Made by a program: the position numbers and the translations under genes
Shown here: one piece after another, positions 33,771-43,266 of the stretch
Layout of the letters: the number at the start of each line of letters is the position of its first letter
Numbering within the stretch: the stretch's first letter is position 1
The notes under the pieces: model-generated
Told to the model about the DNA's origin: nothing
What the model saw: only the letters and a program-made list of their open reading frames with translations
Database searches by the model: none
NCBI GenBank assembly: GCA_028693055.1
Contig: JAQUWD010000010.1
Span: forward strand, 22,907-86,906
Direction: 5' to 3'
DNA length: 64,000 nucleotides
DNA from: Eubacteriales bacterium
GTDB lineage: Bacteria > Bacillota > Clostridia > Christensenellales > Aristaeellaceae

Positions 33771-34816
33771 AAACAAAAGTACAGCGCACCATTCCCCCAA
33801 CGCTGTTGATCAGCGTGTTTGTGGTTGCTATGCTAGTTGCGCTTATTAACATGCAAGCGCGTATTGGCAGCCTGCCGGGAACGCAAACGGAGGCGGGGCA
33901 TTCCTATCGTTACCATTTTGCCATGGTTGTCAATAGCGACGAAACCCCCTTTTGGCAATTTGTCTATACGGGCGCTCAACAGCGAGCCGCCCAGCAGGAC
34001 GCCTACGTGGAGCTGATGGGCTCCAATTTAAACGAATATTACGCGGTAAGCGATCAGTTCCAAATGGCGGCATATGCAGGCGTGGATGGAATTTTCATCG
34101 TTCCTGACGGTGAGGACTATACCAACGAGCTGATTGGGAGAGCGGTGCAAAGCTCCACCGCCCCCACACCCGTACTAACGCTGATGGAAAACGACTCCAA
34201 CAGCGGACGCTCGGGGTACGTGGGCATCAATAATTATGAGCAAGGCGGGGCTTACGGGCGGCTCATTGCAGAAATAGCCGAAACCAAAAGCATACGCAGC
34301 GTCATGCTGTTGGCTAACGCTACCCGCGGCGAAGATCAAAAGGGCGGCTATTCGGGCGACGTTATTTATTCCAGCCTGATTGAATCCCTTAATAAAAGCG
34401 GCCTAGGCGATACAATCACAGTGGATGTGCGGGCTGTGGATCATCAGAATGTTTTTGCCTGTGAAAAGGATATAAAGCTGCTATTCCAAAGCGGCGAAGT
34501 ACCCGATGTTTTGATTTGTCCCGATTATCGCTTTACCATCAGTGCGGCCCAGGTGCTGGTGGATCAAAATCTGGTGGCACAGGTTAGCCTGCTGGGCGCG
34601 TCGCTTAGCCGAGAAATTCTGGAATACGTGAGCAAGGGAACTATTTCCGCTGTTGTAACTGTCGATCCCTACCAGCTGGGCAGCGTAAGCGTGGATGAAA
34701 TGATCGAGCTGATGCAAAACGGCCGCACCAACGATTTTACCGCATTGGAAACCATCCTCATCAATCAGGATAATGTGGATGAGTACGCTCTTGCGTTTGC
34801 GGAGAAACAGCCATGA
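33767..34816 (+). CDS. Membrane-anchored periplasmic sugar-binding-type sensor protein
   Basis: RbsB-like two-lobed binding protein (349 residues) with an uncleaved-looking N-terminal helix (PTLLISVFVVAMLVALINM, about 12-30) and no lipobox. The ligand fold shows HFAMVVNSDETPFWQFVYTGAQ near 50, GVDGIFIVPDGED near 105, GYVGINNYEQGGAYGRLI near 149 and DVLICPDYRF near 246. It precedes a sensor kinase, like XylFII in the xylose-sensing XylFII-LytS-YesN systems of clostridia, so it probably presents sugar to the kinase; this is inference. ATG 33767 overlaps the interrupted small ORF by 4 bases, and its stop overlaps the kinase start by 4 bases. Confidence 0.85.
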   Translation: MKTKVQRTIPPTLLISVFVVAMLVALINMQARIGSLPGTQTEAGHSYRYHFAMVVNSDETPFWQFVYTGAQQRAAQQDAYVELMGSNLNEYYAVSDQFQMAAYAGVDGIFIVPDGEDYTNELIGRAVQSSTAPTPVLTLMENDSNSGRSGYVGINNYEQGGAYGRLIAEIAETKSIRSVMLLANATRGEDQKGGYSGDVIYSSLIESLNKSGLGDTITVDVRAVDHQNVFACEKDIKLLFQSGEVPDVLICPDYRFTISAAQVLVDQNLVAQVSLLGASLSREILEYVSKGTISAVVTVDPYQLGSVSVDEMIELMQNGRTNDFTALETILINQDNVDEYALAFAEKQP

Positions 34817-36324
34817 AGAGAATACCGCTTTGGTTCCGTCGGCAAAGCCTGCAAAAGAAGCTTATCATGGCGTTCCTGCTCACGATTCTGATTGCTCTGG
34901 CACTGAACATCAGCCTGTACAGCCAGTCCAGCCAGATTGCCGCCAGCGTTTCTACGATTTACGAAAGCAATATCAGCCTTTCCTCGCTGCGGGAAACGCT
35001 GGTAAGCATCCACAGCAATCTATACGCCTATCTCAGCGGAAACTATAAATCCCTTAACTCTTACTATTCGGAGCGGCAGCGCCTGACCAATTCAGCTGCC
35101 TCCTTAAACGATCGTTCAACGGACAATCCGGCGCGCTTAGCCGAAAAAAACATTCGCGGTCTGCTATTTAGCTACATCGAGCGCGCAGACAGCGCGGTGG
35201 CGGGTCATCGCGGAACGGATGTAGCCCAATATGGCGCAGATTACGAGGAAGCCGTCCAGATTTATCGTTATCTGCAAGCGGTCCTTAACACGCTTAACGA
35301 GGAGCGCTTTGCGGAAAACACCGTAAGCTACCAGCTACTGCTGGAAACCCAGCGTTATACGCAAAAAATGAATCTGTTCATCGTGGCGCTGATGACCATG
35401 GCGGAGCTGGCAGTGCTGATTGTTTTCACTCGTCAGTCCATGCGCCCCCTTGTGGCCCTCAGCGAGCGGGCTACCCAAGTAGGTCATGGCCAGCTTGACC
35501 TTCCTCAGCTGGAGGTAACCAGCGGCGACGAAATCGGTCAGGTGACGGAAGCCTTTAACGCCATGACCATACGCCTTAACGAGTATATCCATAATCAACA
35601 GGAAGCCTTTCAAAAGGAAAACAGGCTAAAGGAGGAGCAGCTCCGGCTGGAAGCGCTGCTCAAGGACGCACAGCTGGGGGCGCTGCAAGCGCAAATCAAC
35701 CCGCACTTTTTATACAACACGCTCAACGCAGGCAGTCAGCTTGCCATGCTGGAGGGGGCGGAACGAACCTGTCAATTTGTCAGCTGCGTCGCGGACTATT
35801 TCCGTTATAATCTGCGCCGTTCGGGCAAGGATGTGACCCTGCAGGAGGAGCTTGAGCAGGCAGATAATTACTTTTTCATTATCAACACACGCTTTGCGGG
35901 GGAAATCAAATGCATCAGGCAGATTCCCAACGAGCTTCCACCCGTCAGTCTACCGGGGATGGTATTGCAGCCCATCGTGGAAAACGCCATCAGCCACGGC
36001 TTACACGATCAAGAGGGCGAAAAGCGCCTGACCTTTTCCGTAACGGAGGAAGCCACGCGTGTCATTGTAAGCGTAAAAGACAACGGATGCGGAATGCCCC
36101 AAGAAATGATCGATCGCTTTTTGGCGCCAACTGTGGAGCCTTCCTCCAAGCCGGACGATCAGCATGGAATCGGTTTGGCGAACGTAATCAGTCGTCTGCG
36201 CTTATACTTCGGGCGCGACGACGTTATGGAGATTATCAGCGGCGGAGACTTTGAAGGCACCGAGGTGCGGATTCTCATCCCGAAAGGAGCGTGTTCCAAT
36301 GTATCGGATCATACTGGCGGATGA
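34813..36324 (+). CDS. Sensor histidine kinase, LytS/YesM-type
   Basis: Membrane sensor kinase (503 residues). Membrane helices lie at about 15-37 and 187-206, flanking an extracytoplasmic sensor segment of 150 residues. A HAMP domain follows (about 206-260) and a coiled coil (NQQEAFQKENRLKEEQ). The His_kinase domain begins QLGALQAQINPHFLYNTLNA with His 298 as phospho-acceptor; the ATPase N box is QPIVENAISHGL near 385 and the G box CGMPQ and HGIGLANV near 435-460. ATG overlaps the stop of the binding protein and its own end overlaps the regulator gene by 26 bases, so all three are translated together. Confidence 0.93.
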   Translation: MKRIPLWFRRQSLQKKLIMAFLLTILIALALNISLYSQSSQIAASVSTIYESNISLSSLRETLVSIHSNLYAYLSGNYKSLNSYYSERQRLTNSAASLNDRSTDNPARLAEKNIRGLLFSYIERADSAVAGHRGTDVAQYGADYEEAVQIYRYLQAVLNTLNEERFAENTVSYQLLLETQRYTQKMNLFIVALMTMAELAVLIVFTRQSMRPLVALSERATQVGHGQLDLPQLEVTSGDEIGQVTEAFNAMTIRLNEYIHNQQEAFQKENRLKEEQLRLEALLKDAQLGALQAQINPHFLYNTLNAGSQLAMLEGAERTCQFVSCVADYFRYNLRRSGKDVTLQEELEQADNYFFIINTRFAGEIKCIRQIPNELPPVSLPGMVLQPIVENAISHGLHDQEGEKRLTFSVTEEATRVIVSVKDNGCGMPQEMIDRFLAPTVEPSSKPDDQHGIGLANVISRLRLYFGRDDVMEIISGGDFEGTEVRILIPKGACSNVSDHTGG

Positions 36325-37876
36325 CGAGGGCCTAGAGCTCGAATCATTGCGTTTCATTCTGGAAAAAGCCTTTGGGGACGAATGTGTGATTGAAACAGCC
36401 AAAACCGGCCGCACGGTGATTGAGCTGAGCGAGCGCTTTCATCCCGATATCGCCGTGATGGACATCCGCATGCCGGGAATCAACGGTATCGACGCTATGC
36501 GCGAAATTCGGCGTTTCAATACCAGCGTGCGCTTTATTGTGCTATCGGCTTACGATAGCTTTGATTATGCCAAGGAAGCCATCTCCTTAGGCGTTTCCAG
36601 CTACCTTACCAAGCCTGTCCACCGGGACAGCATCGTAGACGCTCTGCGCTCCGCCATGACGGAGATCGACAGTGAGCGCAGCCGTCTGAAGAAAAACCTA
36701 CTGCTGCGTGAAAAGCTGGAAAACGCCATCCCCATGCTGGAAGCCGGGCTGCTGGACTCGTTATTACTTCGCCGGGATCATAAAAGCATGCTTCGGGACT
36801 ATATCGACATGCTGGATATTCAGGAGGACGGCGGGTATTTTCTGGCGATTGATTTCCAATCGGAGGTTGAAGCAGGCGGCAATCTGGAAGTGGTGCGCAG
36901 CTATGAATGCGCCAAGCGGCTGATTACCGACGTTTTCCGTCACGCCATCAGCCAGCTGATGGGCAATCGAATCCTAGCCGTTGTTTTCTGCATGACTCCC
37001 AAGGACGAATACCAAAGCCGCGTACAGGTGCTGGAACGGGTCCGGGAGTTGAAAAAGCGGCTGACGGAGGCGACGGAGCTTCCCGTTGCCATCGGAATCG
37101 GCTCTATCTGTCCAATTGAAAGCCTCTCGGATTCCTACGATCAGGCGCTGGCGGCGCTGGAAAGACGCATCAGCTCCGTGTCCCATTTTAACGATCTGCC
37201 GCTATCCAAGCGCTGGGAGGAAGGCTACCCCTCAGAGGAGGAATACGCGATGTACGCCTCTGCCGAGAAGGGAGACGTAACCGCCACCTGCTACCATGCA
37301 AACGCGTTCTTTTCCATGATGGTGCGCAATTACACCGATCACCCCATGGATGTAAAGCTTAAGGTGCTGGAGCTGGTGATGCGGGTGGAATATATCGCCT
37401 TTCACACCGGAGGGCAGACCTACCATTTCATGCAGCGGCAGGGCTACATGGAAGCGGTGCTTGCTATCGACGATTTTGAAAAGCTTCGCCAATGGTACCT
37501 AAACAAGGTGCGCCTTGCCACGGAAAACATCGTGGGCGACAAGGAGAAAACCAGCCAGTCCATTGTGGAGCAGGCCAAGCAATATATTGATCAGCATTTT
37601 GCCAAGGACATTACCCTCAATAGCATCTCCCGGGAGATGCACGTCAGCCCTTACTATTTCAGCAAGCTATTCAAGGCCACCACAGAGCAGAACTTTATTG
37701 AATACCTTACGCAGCTGCGTATGGAAAATGCGAAGTCAAGGCTTTCCGGAACCAACCAAAGCGTGAAGGAAATTTGCCTGAGCATCGGATATAACGACCC
37801 AAACTATTTCAGCCGTTCCTTTAAAAAGTATGCAGGGCTGTCCCCTAGCGAATACAGAGAGGAATTTGGAAAATGA
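36299..37876 (+). CDS. Response regulator, AraC-type (YesN-like)
   Basis: Two-component regulator (525 residues). The receiver domain has acidic residues DDE near 8-10, phospho-Asp 55 in VMDIRMPGING and Lys in YLTKPVH. A long middle region (about 125-400) is typical of YesN proteins. The C-terminal AraC domain has INSIS-like first helices (DITLNSISREMHVSPYYFSKLF) and VKEICLSIGYNDPNYFSRSFKKYAG. The start is ATG 36299, 8 bp after AAAGGAG. It should control the following sugar transporter genes. Its TGA overlaps the ATG of the next gene. Confidence 0.93.
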   Translation: MYRIILADDEGLELESLRFILEKAFGDECVIETAKTGRTVIELSERFHPDIAVMDIRMPGINGIDAMREIRRFNTSVRFIVLSAYDSFDYAKEAISLGVSSYLTKPVHRDSIVDALRSAMTEIDSERSRLKKNLLLREKLENAIPMLEAGLLDSLLLRRDHKSMLRDYIDMLDIQEDGGYFLAIDFQSEVEAGGNLEVVRSYECAKRLITDVFRHAISQLMGNRILAVVFCMTPKDEYQSRVQVLERVRELKKRLTEATELPVAIGIGSICPIESLSDSYDQALAALERRISSVSHFNDLPLSKRWEEGYPSEEEYAMYASAEKGDVTATCYHANAFFSMMVRNYTDHPMDVKLKVLELVMRVEYIAFHTGGQTYHFMQRQGYMEAVLAIDDFEKLRQWYLNKVRLATENIVGDKEKTSQSIVEQAKQYIDQHFAKDITLNSISREMHVSPYYFSKLFKATTEQNFIEYLTQLRMENAKSRLSGTNQSVKEICLSIGYNDPNYFSRSFKKYAGLSPSEYREEFGK

Positions 37877-38904
37877 AAAAATTCGGATGGATCGCCCTCT
37901 TGCTTTTATCCATGCTTCTGTGCTCCTGCTCCCCAAGGGCTGTGGAATCTACGTCCGTCCAAGAGGCGGCGAAGGTTCCGCAAATCGGCCTGAGTATGGA
38001 TTCCTTTGTGATTGAACGCTGGCAACGCGACCGGGATGTATTTGTAGCCCATGCCAAGGAGCTTGGCATGGAGGTACTGGTACAGGATGCAGGCGGAGTG
38101 GTCAGCGAGCAGCAGGAGCAAATCCGCTATTTTATAAAGAAGGGCGTTCAGGCCATCGTCATTGTAGCCGTGGACGGCTCCAGCCTAAAGGAGGTTGTGC
38201 AGGAAGCAAGGGCGGCGAATATCCGCGTCATCGCCTATGACCGGATGATCTTGGACGCGCCTGTGGATTTATATATTTCGTTTGACAACGAACAGGTTGG
38301 CAGGCTGATGGCCCAGAATTTAGTGGATAACGTACGTAAAGGGGGAAAAATCGCGTGCATCAACGGCTCCGATACGGACAACAACGTTACGGAGGTGCGT
38401 AAGGGTTTCCTTGACGTGATTGGAAAGAGTACCCTAGAGATTGTCTATACCGCCTACTGCCACAACTGGGAGGCCGAGGACGCCTATAACTATGTACAGC
38501 AGCTTTTGCAGGAGGGGATTGCCTTCGACGGCATCATGTGCGGCAACGACGATTTAGCCAGCATGGTATATAAGGCGCTTAGCGAGCGAGCCTTGCTTGA
38601 CAGCGTATTTCTGGTGGGGCAGGACGCGGATTTAGCGGCATGCCAACGAATTGTGGTGGGTTGGCAGAGCATGACGGTACACAAGCGGGTGGAGGATTTA
38701 GCCTGCCGCGCGGCGGAGAGCGTAAGCACGCTGATAAACGGCGGAACGGTAGACGCGCCGCGGGTCATGAGCAACGGCATGATGGATGTACCCAGCATTC
38801 TGCTGGAGCCAATAGCGGTCACCGCGGAAAATATGGACAGTATTGTGATTAACAGCGGTTTTCATACCCGGGACGACGTATACGCCAACGTTCGACAAAA
38901 ATAA
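37873..38904 (+). CDS. Sugar-binding lipoprotein, XylF/ChvE-like
   Basis: Extracytoplasmic monosaccharide-binding protein (343 residues). The signal sequence MKKFGWIALLLLSMLLCSC ends in a lipobox-like LCSC. The fold marks are IGLSMDSFVIERWQRDRDVF near 39, GVQAIVIVAVDGSSLKEV near 92, YDRMILDAPVDLYISFDN near 120 and GQDADLAACQ near 250. It is clearly related to the transporter's binding protein at 39089. Its gene overlaps the response regulator stop by 4 bases, so it belongs to the regulatory operon and may be a second ligand sensor rather than a transport receptor. A 10-bp inverted repeat brackets the region after its stop. Confidence 0.87.
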   Translation: MKKFGWIALLLLSMLLCSCSPRAVESTSVQEAAKVPQIGLSMDSFVIERWQRDRDVFVAHAKELGMEVLVQDAGGVVSEQQEQIRYFIKKGVQAIVIVAVDGSSLKEVVQEARAANIRVIAYDRMILDAPVDLYISFDNEQVGRLMAQNLVDNVRKGGKIACINGSDTDNNVTEVRKGFLDVIGKSTLEIVYTAYCHNWEAEDAYNYVQQLLQEGIAFDGIMCGNDDLASMVYKALSERALLDSVFLVGQDADLAACQRIVVGWQSMTVHKRVEDLACRAAESVSTLINGGTVDAPRVMSNGMMDVPSILLEPIAVTAENMDSIVINSGFHTRDDVYANVRQK

Positions 38905-38956
38905 GCTGGATATATTTGTTAGTCTATAAAGAAATGCACAATTTTGTCCAGCTTAT
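38901..38956 (+). other. Long-loop inverted repeat between regulatory and transport operons
   Basis: ATAAGCTGGA at the stop codon and TCCAGCTTAT about 36 bases later (ends at about 38956) are perfect complements. No T-run follows. It may be an inefficient terminator or a regulator-binding site. The remaining leader up to 39088 is AT-rich and holds a TATAGT-like -10 near 39043 without a good -35. Confidence 0.4.
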
Positions 38957-39088
38957 GCGGACGAATATCCACCATTCAGAACAAAAACAAACAGACGCAA
39001 GCAAAAAATATCTATTTCAAAAGCGGTCTATTTTCGATAGGATATAGTTACACTTTTTCAGGGACCAAAATTAAAAGGAGGAATTGAT

Positions 39089-40195
39089 ATGAAAAAGTTG
39101 CTTGCTCTGGTTTTGTCCTTGGTTATGATGTGCAGTTGCATCGTAATGGCTTCTGCCGAAGCCCCTGCCAAGATCGGTATTTCCATGCCCACTCAGTCCT
39201 TGGAGCGCTGGAATCGCGACGGTTCTTATCTGGACGAGCAGTTCAAGAGCGCCGGCTTTGATACCATCCTGACCTACTCCGACAACGACTCCGGCCGTCA
39301 GGTCAACGACATTCAAAATATGCTGTCCGACGGCGTGAACCTGTTGATCATCGCCGCCATCGATGGCGAAGCTCTCAACACCGTGATGGACGAGGCCGCC
39401 GAGGCTGGCGTACCCGTGATCGCTTATGACCGTCTGATCATGAACGACGCTGTGAGCTACTATGTTTCCTTTGATAACTACACCGTTGGCACCTTGCAGG
39501 GCCAGTACGTTGAAACCGCTCTGGATCTCGCCAATGCTGGCGACAAGACCTACAACATCGAATTCACCGCCGGCGACCCCGCCGACAACAACGCCGGTTA
39601 CTTCTTTGGCGGCGCTTACGACGTGTTGAAGGGCTACATCGAAGCCGGTACCCTGAAGGTTGTTTCCGGCCAGACCGAGTTTAGCGCCGTAGCCACCGCT
39701 GCGTGGTCTACCGACACCGCTCTCAACCGTGCCAGCAACCTGTTGGCTTCCTACTATGCGGACGGCACTGTGCTGGATGCTTGGCTGTGCTCTAACGACT
39801 CCACCGCCATGGGCGTTGCTCAGGCCATCGAGTCCAACTATGCCGGTAACAACGCGGTAGTCGTAACCGGTCAGGACGGCGACATTGCCAACCTCGCCAA
39901 CATCGTTGATGGCAAGCAGACCATGACCGTTTACAAGAACGTGAAGAACGAAGCAGTCGTTACCTTGGCTCTGGCTAAGGCCATGATCGCTAACGAAGAA
40001 ATCGGCGAAGCGCTGGCTTCCTCCTTCGGCGTAGCATGCGCTTACGACGTAGAATCCTACGAGACCAGCGAAGGCCACAAGTGCCCCAGCTTCCTACTGG
40101 TTCCCTCTGTCATCACCAAGGACAACCTGCAGGAGCTGGTTGACACCGGGCTGTATGTCATGGGCGACGATGGCTATCTGAAGGCTGCCGAATAA
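39089..40195 (+). CDS. Multiple-monosaccharide ABC transporter substrate-binding protein (ChvE-like)
   Basis: Receptor for monosaccharides such as xylose, arabinose or galactose (368 residues). Signal peptide MKKLLALVLSLVMMCSC is followed by IVMASAEA; cleavage after ASA is likely. Domain marks are KIGISMPTQSLERWNRDG near 31, NLLIIAAIDGEAL near 88, YDRLIMNDAVSYYVSFDNY near 112 and VVTGQDGDIANLANI near 254, all typical of ChvE/MmsB-group proteins. GGAGG stands 8 bp before ATG. A hairpin-rich repeat separates it from the ATPase gene. Expression is probably switched on by the YesN-like regulator encoded upstream. Confidence 0.93.
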   Translation: MKKLLALVLSLVMMCSCIVMASAEAPAKIGISMPTQSLERWNRDGSYLDEQFKSAGFDTILTYSDNDSGRQVNDIQNMLSDGVNLLIIAAIDGEALNTVMDEAAEAGVPVIAYDRLIMNDAVSYYVSFDNYTVGTLQGQYVETALDLANAGDKTYNIEFTAGDPADNNAGYFFGGAYDVLKGYIEAGTLKVVSGQTEFSAVATAAWSTDTALNRASNLLASYYADGTVLDAWLCSNDSTAMGVAQAIESNYAGNNAVVVTGQDGDIANLANIVDGKQTMTVYKNVKNEAVVTLALAKAMIANEEIGEALASSFGVACAYDVESYETSEGHKCPSFLLVPSVITKDNLQELVDTGLYVMGDDGYLKAAE

Positions 40196-40219
40196 TCCAA
40201 ACGCCTCTACAAAACATGC

Positions 40220-40404
40220 GGGGCTGTATCACTAAGGAACGAGAGACAGTAGGGGTTTCCACCCCTACAACCCCGACAAGGGTTAACGCCCTTGACCCAT
40301 TATTGCCCGTCTATGGCGGGCAATGGTGGGATTCATAAGGGCAACGCCCTTATGCGGTGGGTTTGGGAGGCGGAGCCTTCCAACGTCCTCAGTGATACAG
40401 CTCC
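40220..40404 (+). repeat. Hairpin-rich repeat element with 19-bp inverted ends
   Basis: The element is 185 bp. Its ends GGGGCTGTATCACTAAGGA (40220-40238) and the complement at 40386-40404 match at 17 of 19 positions. Inside are four small hairpins: AGGGG/CCCCT (40251-40266), CAAGGG/CCCTTG (40278-40294), TTGCCCG/CGGGCAA (about 40303-40323) and ATAAGGGC/GCCCTTAT (40335-40352). It fills most of the space between the binding-protein and ATPase genes and codes for nothing. It may be a MITE-like insertion or an RNA element that limits read-through. Confidence 0.65.
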
Positions 40405-40439
40405 GTTTTTGCGAGATGTCAGAAAGGAGGAACTTCGCT

Positions 40440-41978
40440 TTGGCGGATACAATTTTGGAAATGAAGTCCATTACCAAGGAATTCCCCGGCGTCAAGGCGT
40501 TGGATAATGTGAACCTCGTCGTTGAACGCGGTGAGATTCACGCGCTGATCGGTGAAAACGGAGCGGGAAAATCCACGCTGATGAACGTGCTTTCGGGCAT
40601 CTACCCTGTGGGCACATACGCGGGCGAAATCTACTACAACGGAGAGCTATGCCAATTCCACAACCTACGGGAAAGCGAAGAAAAGAATATTGTCATTATT
40701 CATCAGGAGTTAGCGCTGATACCGCTCCTGACCATTGGTGAAAACATGTTCCTCGGCAACGAATACCGTAATCGCCTAGGGGTGATTGATTGGGAAAAAA
40801 CCTATGCCGAGGCAGAAAAACATATGCAGCAGGTAGGTCTGCACGAATCCGCCAGCACGCTCATCAAGGATATCGGCACAGGCAAGCAGCAGCTGGTAGA
40901 AATTGCGAAAGCCTTCTCTAAAAATGTGAAGCTGTTGATTTTGGACGAGCCTACTTCTTCTCTTAACGACGAGGACGCCAAAATGCTTTTGGATCTTCTG
41001 ATTGCGTTTAAGGAGCAGGGGCTGACGTCCATTATTATCACCCATAAGCTGAACGAAATTATTTATTGCGCTGACAAGGCTACGATCCTACGAGACGGCG
41101 CCACCATTGAGACGCTTGTAAAGGGCGTTGATGAGATGTCCGAGGATCGCATCATCAAGGGCATGGTAGGCCGTCCCATGGCGGACCGCTACCCCCTACG
41201 GCAGCACAATGTGCAGCCCGAGGTTGCCTTGGAGGTGCGCAATTGGTCGGTATATCACCCCCTGTACCCCGAAAAAACCGTTGTGGACAACGTATCCTTC
41301 AAGGTTCACAAGGGCGAGGTGGTCGGCTTTTCCGGCTTGCAGGGCGCAGGGCGCACGGAGCTGGCGATGTCGATTTTCGGCAGGAGCTATGGCTCCAGCA
41401 TTACCGGCGAGCTTTTCATCAACGGTAAGCCCGCTCAATTTAAAAATCCCGAGGCCGCGATTCGTCAAGGGTTGTCCTACGTTACTGAAGACCGCAAAAC
41501 AAACGGCTTAATCCTTGGTGAGAGCATTCGTATGAATACGACGCTGGCCCGTATGGATAAAATCTGTAACCATTCCATCATTAACAACGACTTGGAAAAA
41601 CAAAAAGCCGAGGAAATGAAAGAGGAAATGGGAACAAAAACGCCTACTGTAGAGCAGGTGATCGGCAATCTTTCCGGCGGCAACCAGCAAAAAGCGTTGC
41701 TGGGCAAATGGATGTTTACCGATCCAGAAATTTTAATTCTGGATGAACCTACCCGGGGAATCGACGTAGGCGCAAAGTATGATATTTACTGCCTGATTAA
41801 CCGCATGGTTGAGCAGGGCAAAAGCGTCGTGATGATTTCCTCTGAAATGCCGGAGCTGCTTGGCATGTGCGACCGCATCTATGTCATGAATGAAGGCAAG
41901 CTGCTAGCCGAGCTTGACGCGAAGCAAGCCACGCAGGAATCGATTATGGGATACATCATTCGCGCTGGCAGCAATTAA
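40440..41978 (+). CDS. Multiple-monosaccharide ABC transporter ATP-binding protein
   Basis: Double-ATPase subunit of the CUT2 importer (512 residues, GguA/MmsA class). The first nucleotide-binding half has GENGAGKST near 41, LILDEPTSSLNDED near 164; the second half has GLQGAGRTEL near 304, LSGGNQQKALLGKWM near 412 and ILDEPTRGIDVGAKYDIY near 435. The start is TTG 40440, 9 bp after AAGGAGG; this gives MADTILEMKSITKEFPG, the usual beginning. A longer frame from 40323 runs through the repeat element and is not supported. The permease gene begins 26 bp later. Confidence 0.93.
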   Translation: MADTILEMKSITKEFPGVKALDNVNLVVERGEIHALIGENGAGKSTLMNVLSGIYPVGTYAGEIYYNGELCQFHNLRESEEKNIVIIHQELALIPLLTIGENMFLGNEYRNRLGVIDWEKTYAEAEKHMQQVGLHESASTLIKDIGTGKQQLVEIAKAFSKNVKLLILDEPTSSLNDEDAKMLLDLLIAFKEQGLTSIIITHKLNEIIYCADKATILRDGATIETLVKGVDEMSEDRIIKGMVGRPMADRYPLRQHNVQPEVALEVRNWSVYHPLYPEKTVVDNVSFKVHKGEVVGFSGLQGAGRTELAMSIFGRSYGSSITGELFINGKPAQFKNPEAAIRQGLSYVTEDRKTNGLILGESIRMNTTLARMDKICNHSIINNDLEKQKAEEMKEEMGTKTPTVEQVIGNLSGGNQQKALLGKWMFTDPEILILDEPTRGIDVGAKYDIYCLINRMVEQGKSVVMISSEMPELLGMCDRIYVMNEGKLLAELDAKQATQESIMGYIIRAGSN

Positions 41979-42004
41979 GATAAATCTGAAAAGGAGAGCC
42001 GCTT

Positions 42005-43237
42005 ATGACAATCAAGGGAAACGTCGTGCCCCCCAAAAGTGCCGAGCATTTTGACGTGAAAAAATTTCTGACCCGCTATTCCATGGTCATCGCATTGGTT
42101 GTGGTGTTCGTTCTATTTTATTTTCTGACGGATAAGCGTCTGTTGCTGCCGCAAAACATGTCCAACCTGCTGCTGCAAAACGGATATGTGCTCATTATGG
42201 CCTGCGGCATGCTGCTCTGTATTCTGACCGGCGGTAACATCGATCTTTCGGTTGGCTCTGTGATCTGCCTAGTGGGCGGCGTTGCGGCGGTGATGATTAC
42301 CAATCTTGGTGCGAATGTATACCTGACCATCGGTCTTTGTCTGCTCATCGGCCTTGCGGTTGGTATGTGGCAGGGCTATTGGATCGGCTATGTGCGCATT
42401 CCCCCGTTCATTACCACCCTTGCCGGCATGTTCATCTTCCGTGGCTTGGGCCGTCTTGTCTTGGACAGCAAAACCGTTGCCGTCCAAACCAAGGATTTCC
42501 TGAATATCTTTACTTCTTATGTTCACATTCCCGGGCTTGACTTGGTATCCACTAAGGAATTCCCCATCGACAACCCCCACATCTGGTCACCGTTGATCAT
42601 CGGTGTTCTCGCAGCCGCGTTCATCATCTTTCGAACCGTGCGTTCTCGGGCGAAAAAAGCGCGCAACGGCTACGCTCAAAGCAGCGCTATCAGCGATTAC
42701 GGCAAGAGCGGCATGATCGCGCTGGTGTTGCTATGGTATTGCTGGAAGCTAAGCCAGTATAAGGGCATTTCCGTCATGCTGTTGTGGGTGGTGGCTATTT
42801 GCCTGATCTATAACTTTATCACCTCCCGCACCTCCTTTGGCCGATATTTCTACGCGGTAGGCGGCAATGAAAAGGCAACCCGGTTATCAGGTATCAACAC
42901 CAACAAGGTATATTTCCTCGCCTATGCTAATATGGGTCTGCTGGCAGGCCTGTGCGGTCTGCTGTGCCTTGCCCGCGTAGGCTCGGTCAGCGGCGCTACC
43001 GGCACCTCCTTTGAGATGGATGCTATCGGCTCCTGCTTTATCGGCGGCGCTTCCGCGTACGGCGGCAGCGGCACAGTCAGCGGCGTGGTCATTGGCGCGT
43101 TGCTGTTGGGCGTTATTAACATGGGTATGTCCATTATGGGCATTACGGACTCTTGGCAGTACGTCGTCAAGGGCGGCGTGCTGCTGGTCGCCGTTATCTT
43201 CGACGTTGTTTCCAGCCGTAAGTCCGGCAAGGCGTAA
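42005..43237 (+). CDS. Multiple-monosaccharide ABC transporter permease
   Basis: Membrane subunit of the CUT2 importer (410 residues, GguB/MmsB class). About ten to twelve membrane segments are seen, with a long central loop of basic residues (TVRSRAKKARNGYAQS near 213). Signatures are GGNIDLSVGSVICLVGG near 78, PPFITTLAGMFIFRGLGRL near 132, GNEKATRLSGINTNKVYFLAY near 290 and GGASAYGGSGTVSGVVIGALLLG near 344. AAGGAG precedes ATG by 8 bp. It is the last gene of the transport operon and ends 30 bp before a terminator. Confidence 0.93.
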   Translation: MTIKGNVVPPKSAEHFDVKKFLTRYSMVIALVVVFVLFYFLTDKRLLLPQNMSNLLLQNGYVLIMACGMLLCILTGGNIDLSVGSVICLVGGVAAVMITNLGANVYLTIGLCLLIGLAVGMWQGYWIGYVRIPPFITTLAGMFIFRGLGRLVLDSKTVAVQTKDFLNIFTSYVHIPGLDLVSTKEFPIDNPHIWSPLIIGVLAAAFIIFRTVRSRAKKARNGYAQSSAISDYGKSGMIALVLLWYCWKLSQYKGISVMLLWVVAICLIYNFITSRTSFGRYFYAVGGNEKATRLSGINTNKVYFLAYANMGLLAGLCGLLCLARVGSVSGATGTSFEMDAIGSCFIGGASAYGGSGTVSGVVIGALLLGVINMGMSIMGITDSWQYVVKGGVLLVAVIFDVVSSRKSGKA

Positions 43238-43266
43238 GCCTGCTACCCCATTCATGCGAAACATAC

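Noticed and set aside
39071..40078. 335-residue leftward open frame opposite the ChvE-like gene
   Set aside because: Antisense shadow of a strongly codon-biased gene; the sequence is low-complexity in Gly, Val and His.
40323..40439. Longer N-terminus of the monosaccharide ATPase
   Set aside because: It runs through the repeat element and has no family sequence; TTG 40440 has ideal ribosome-site spacing.
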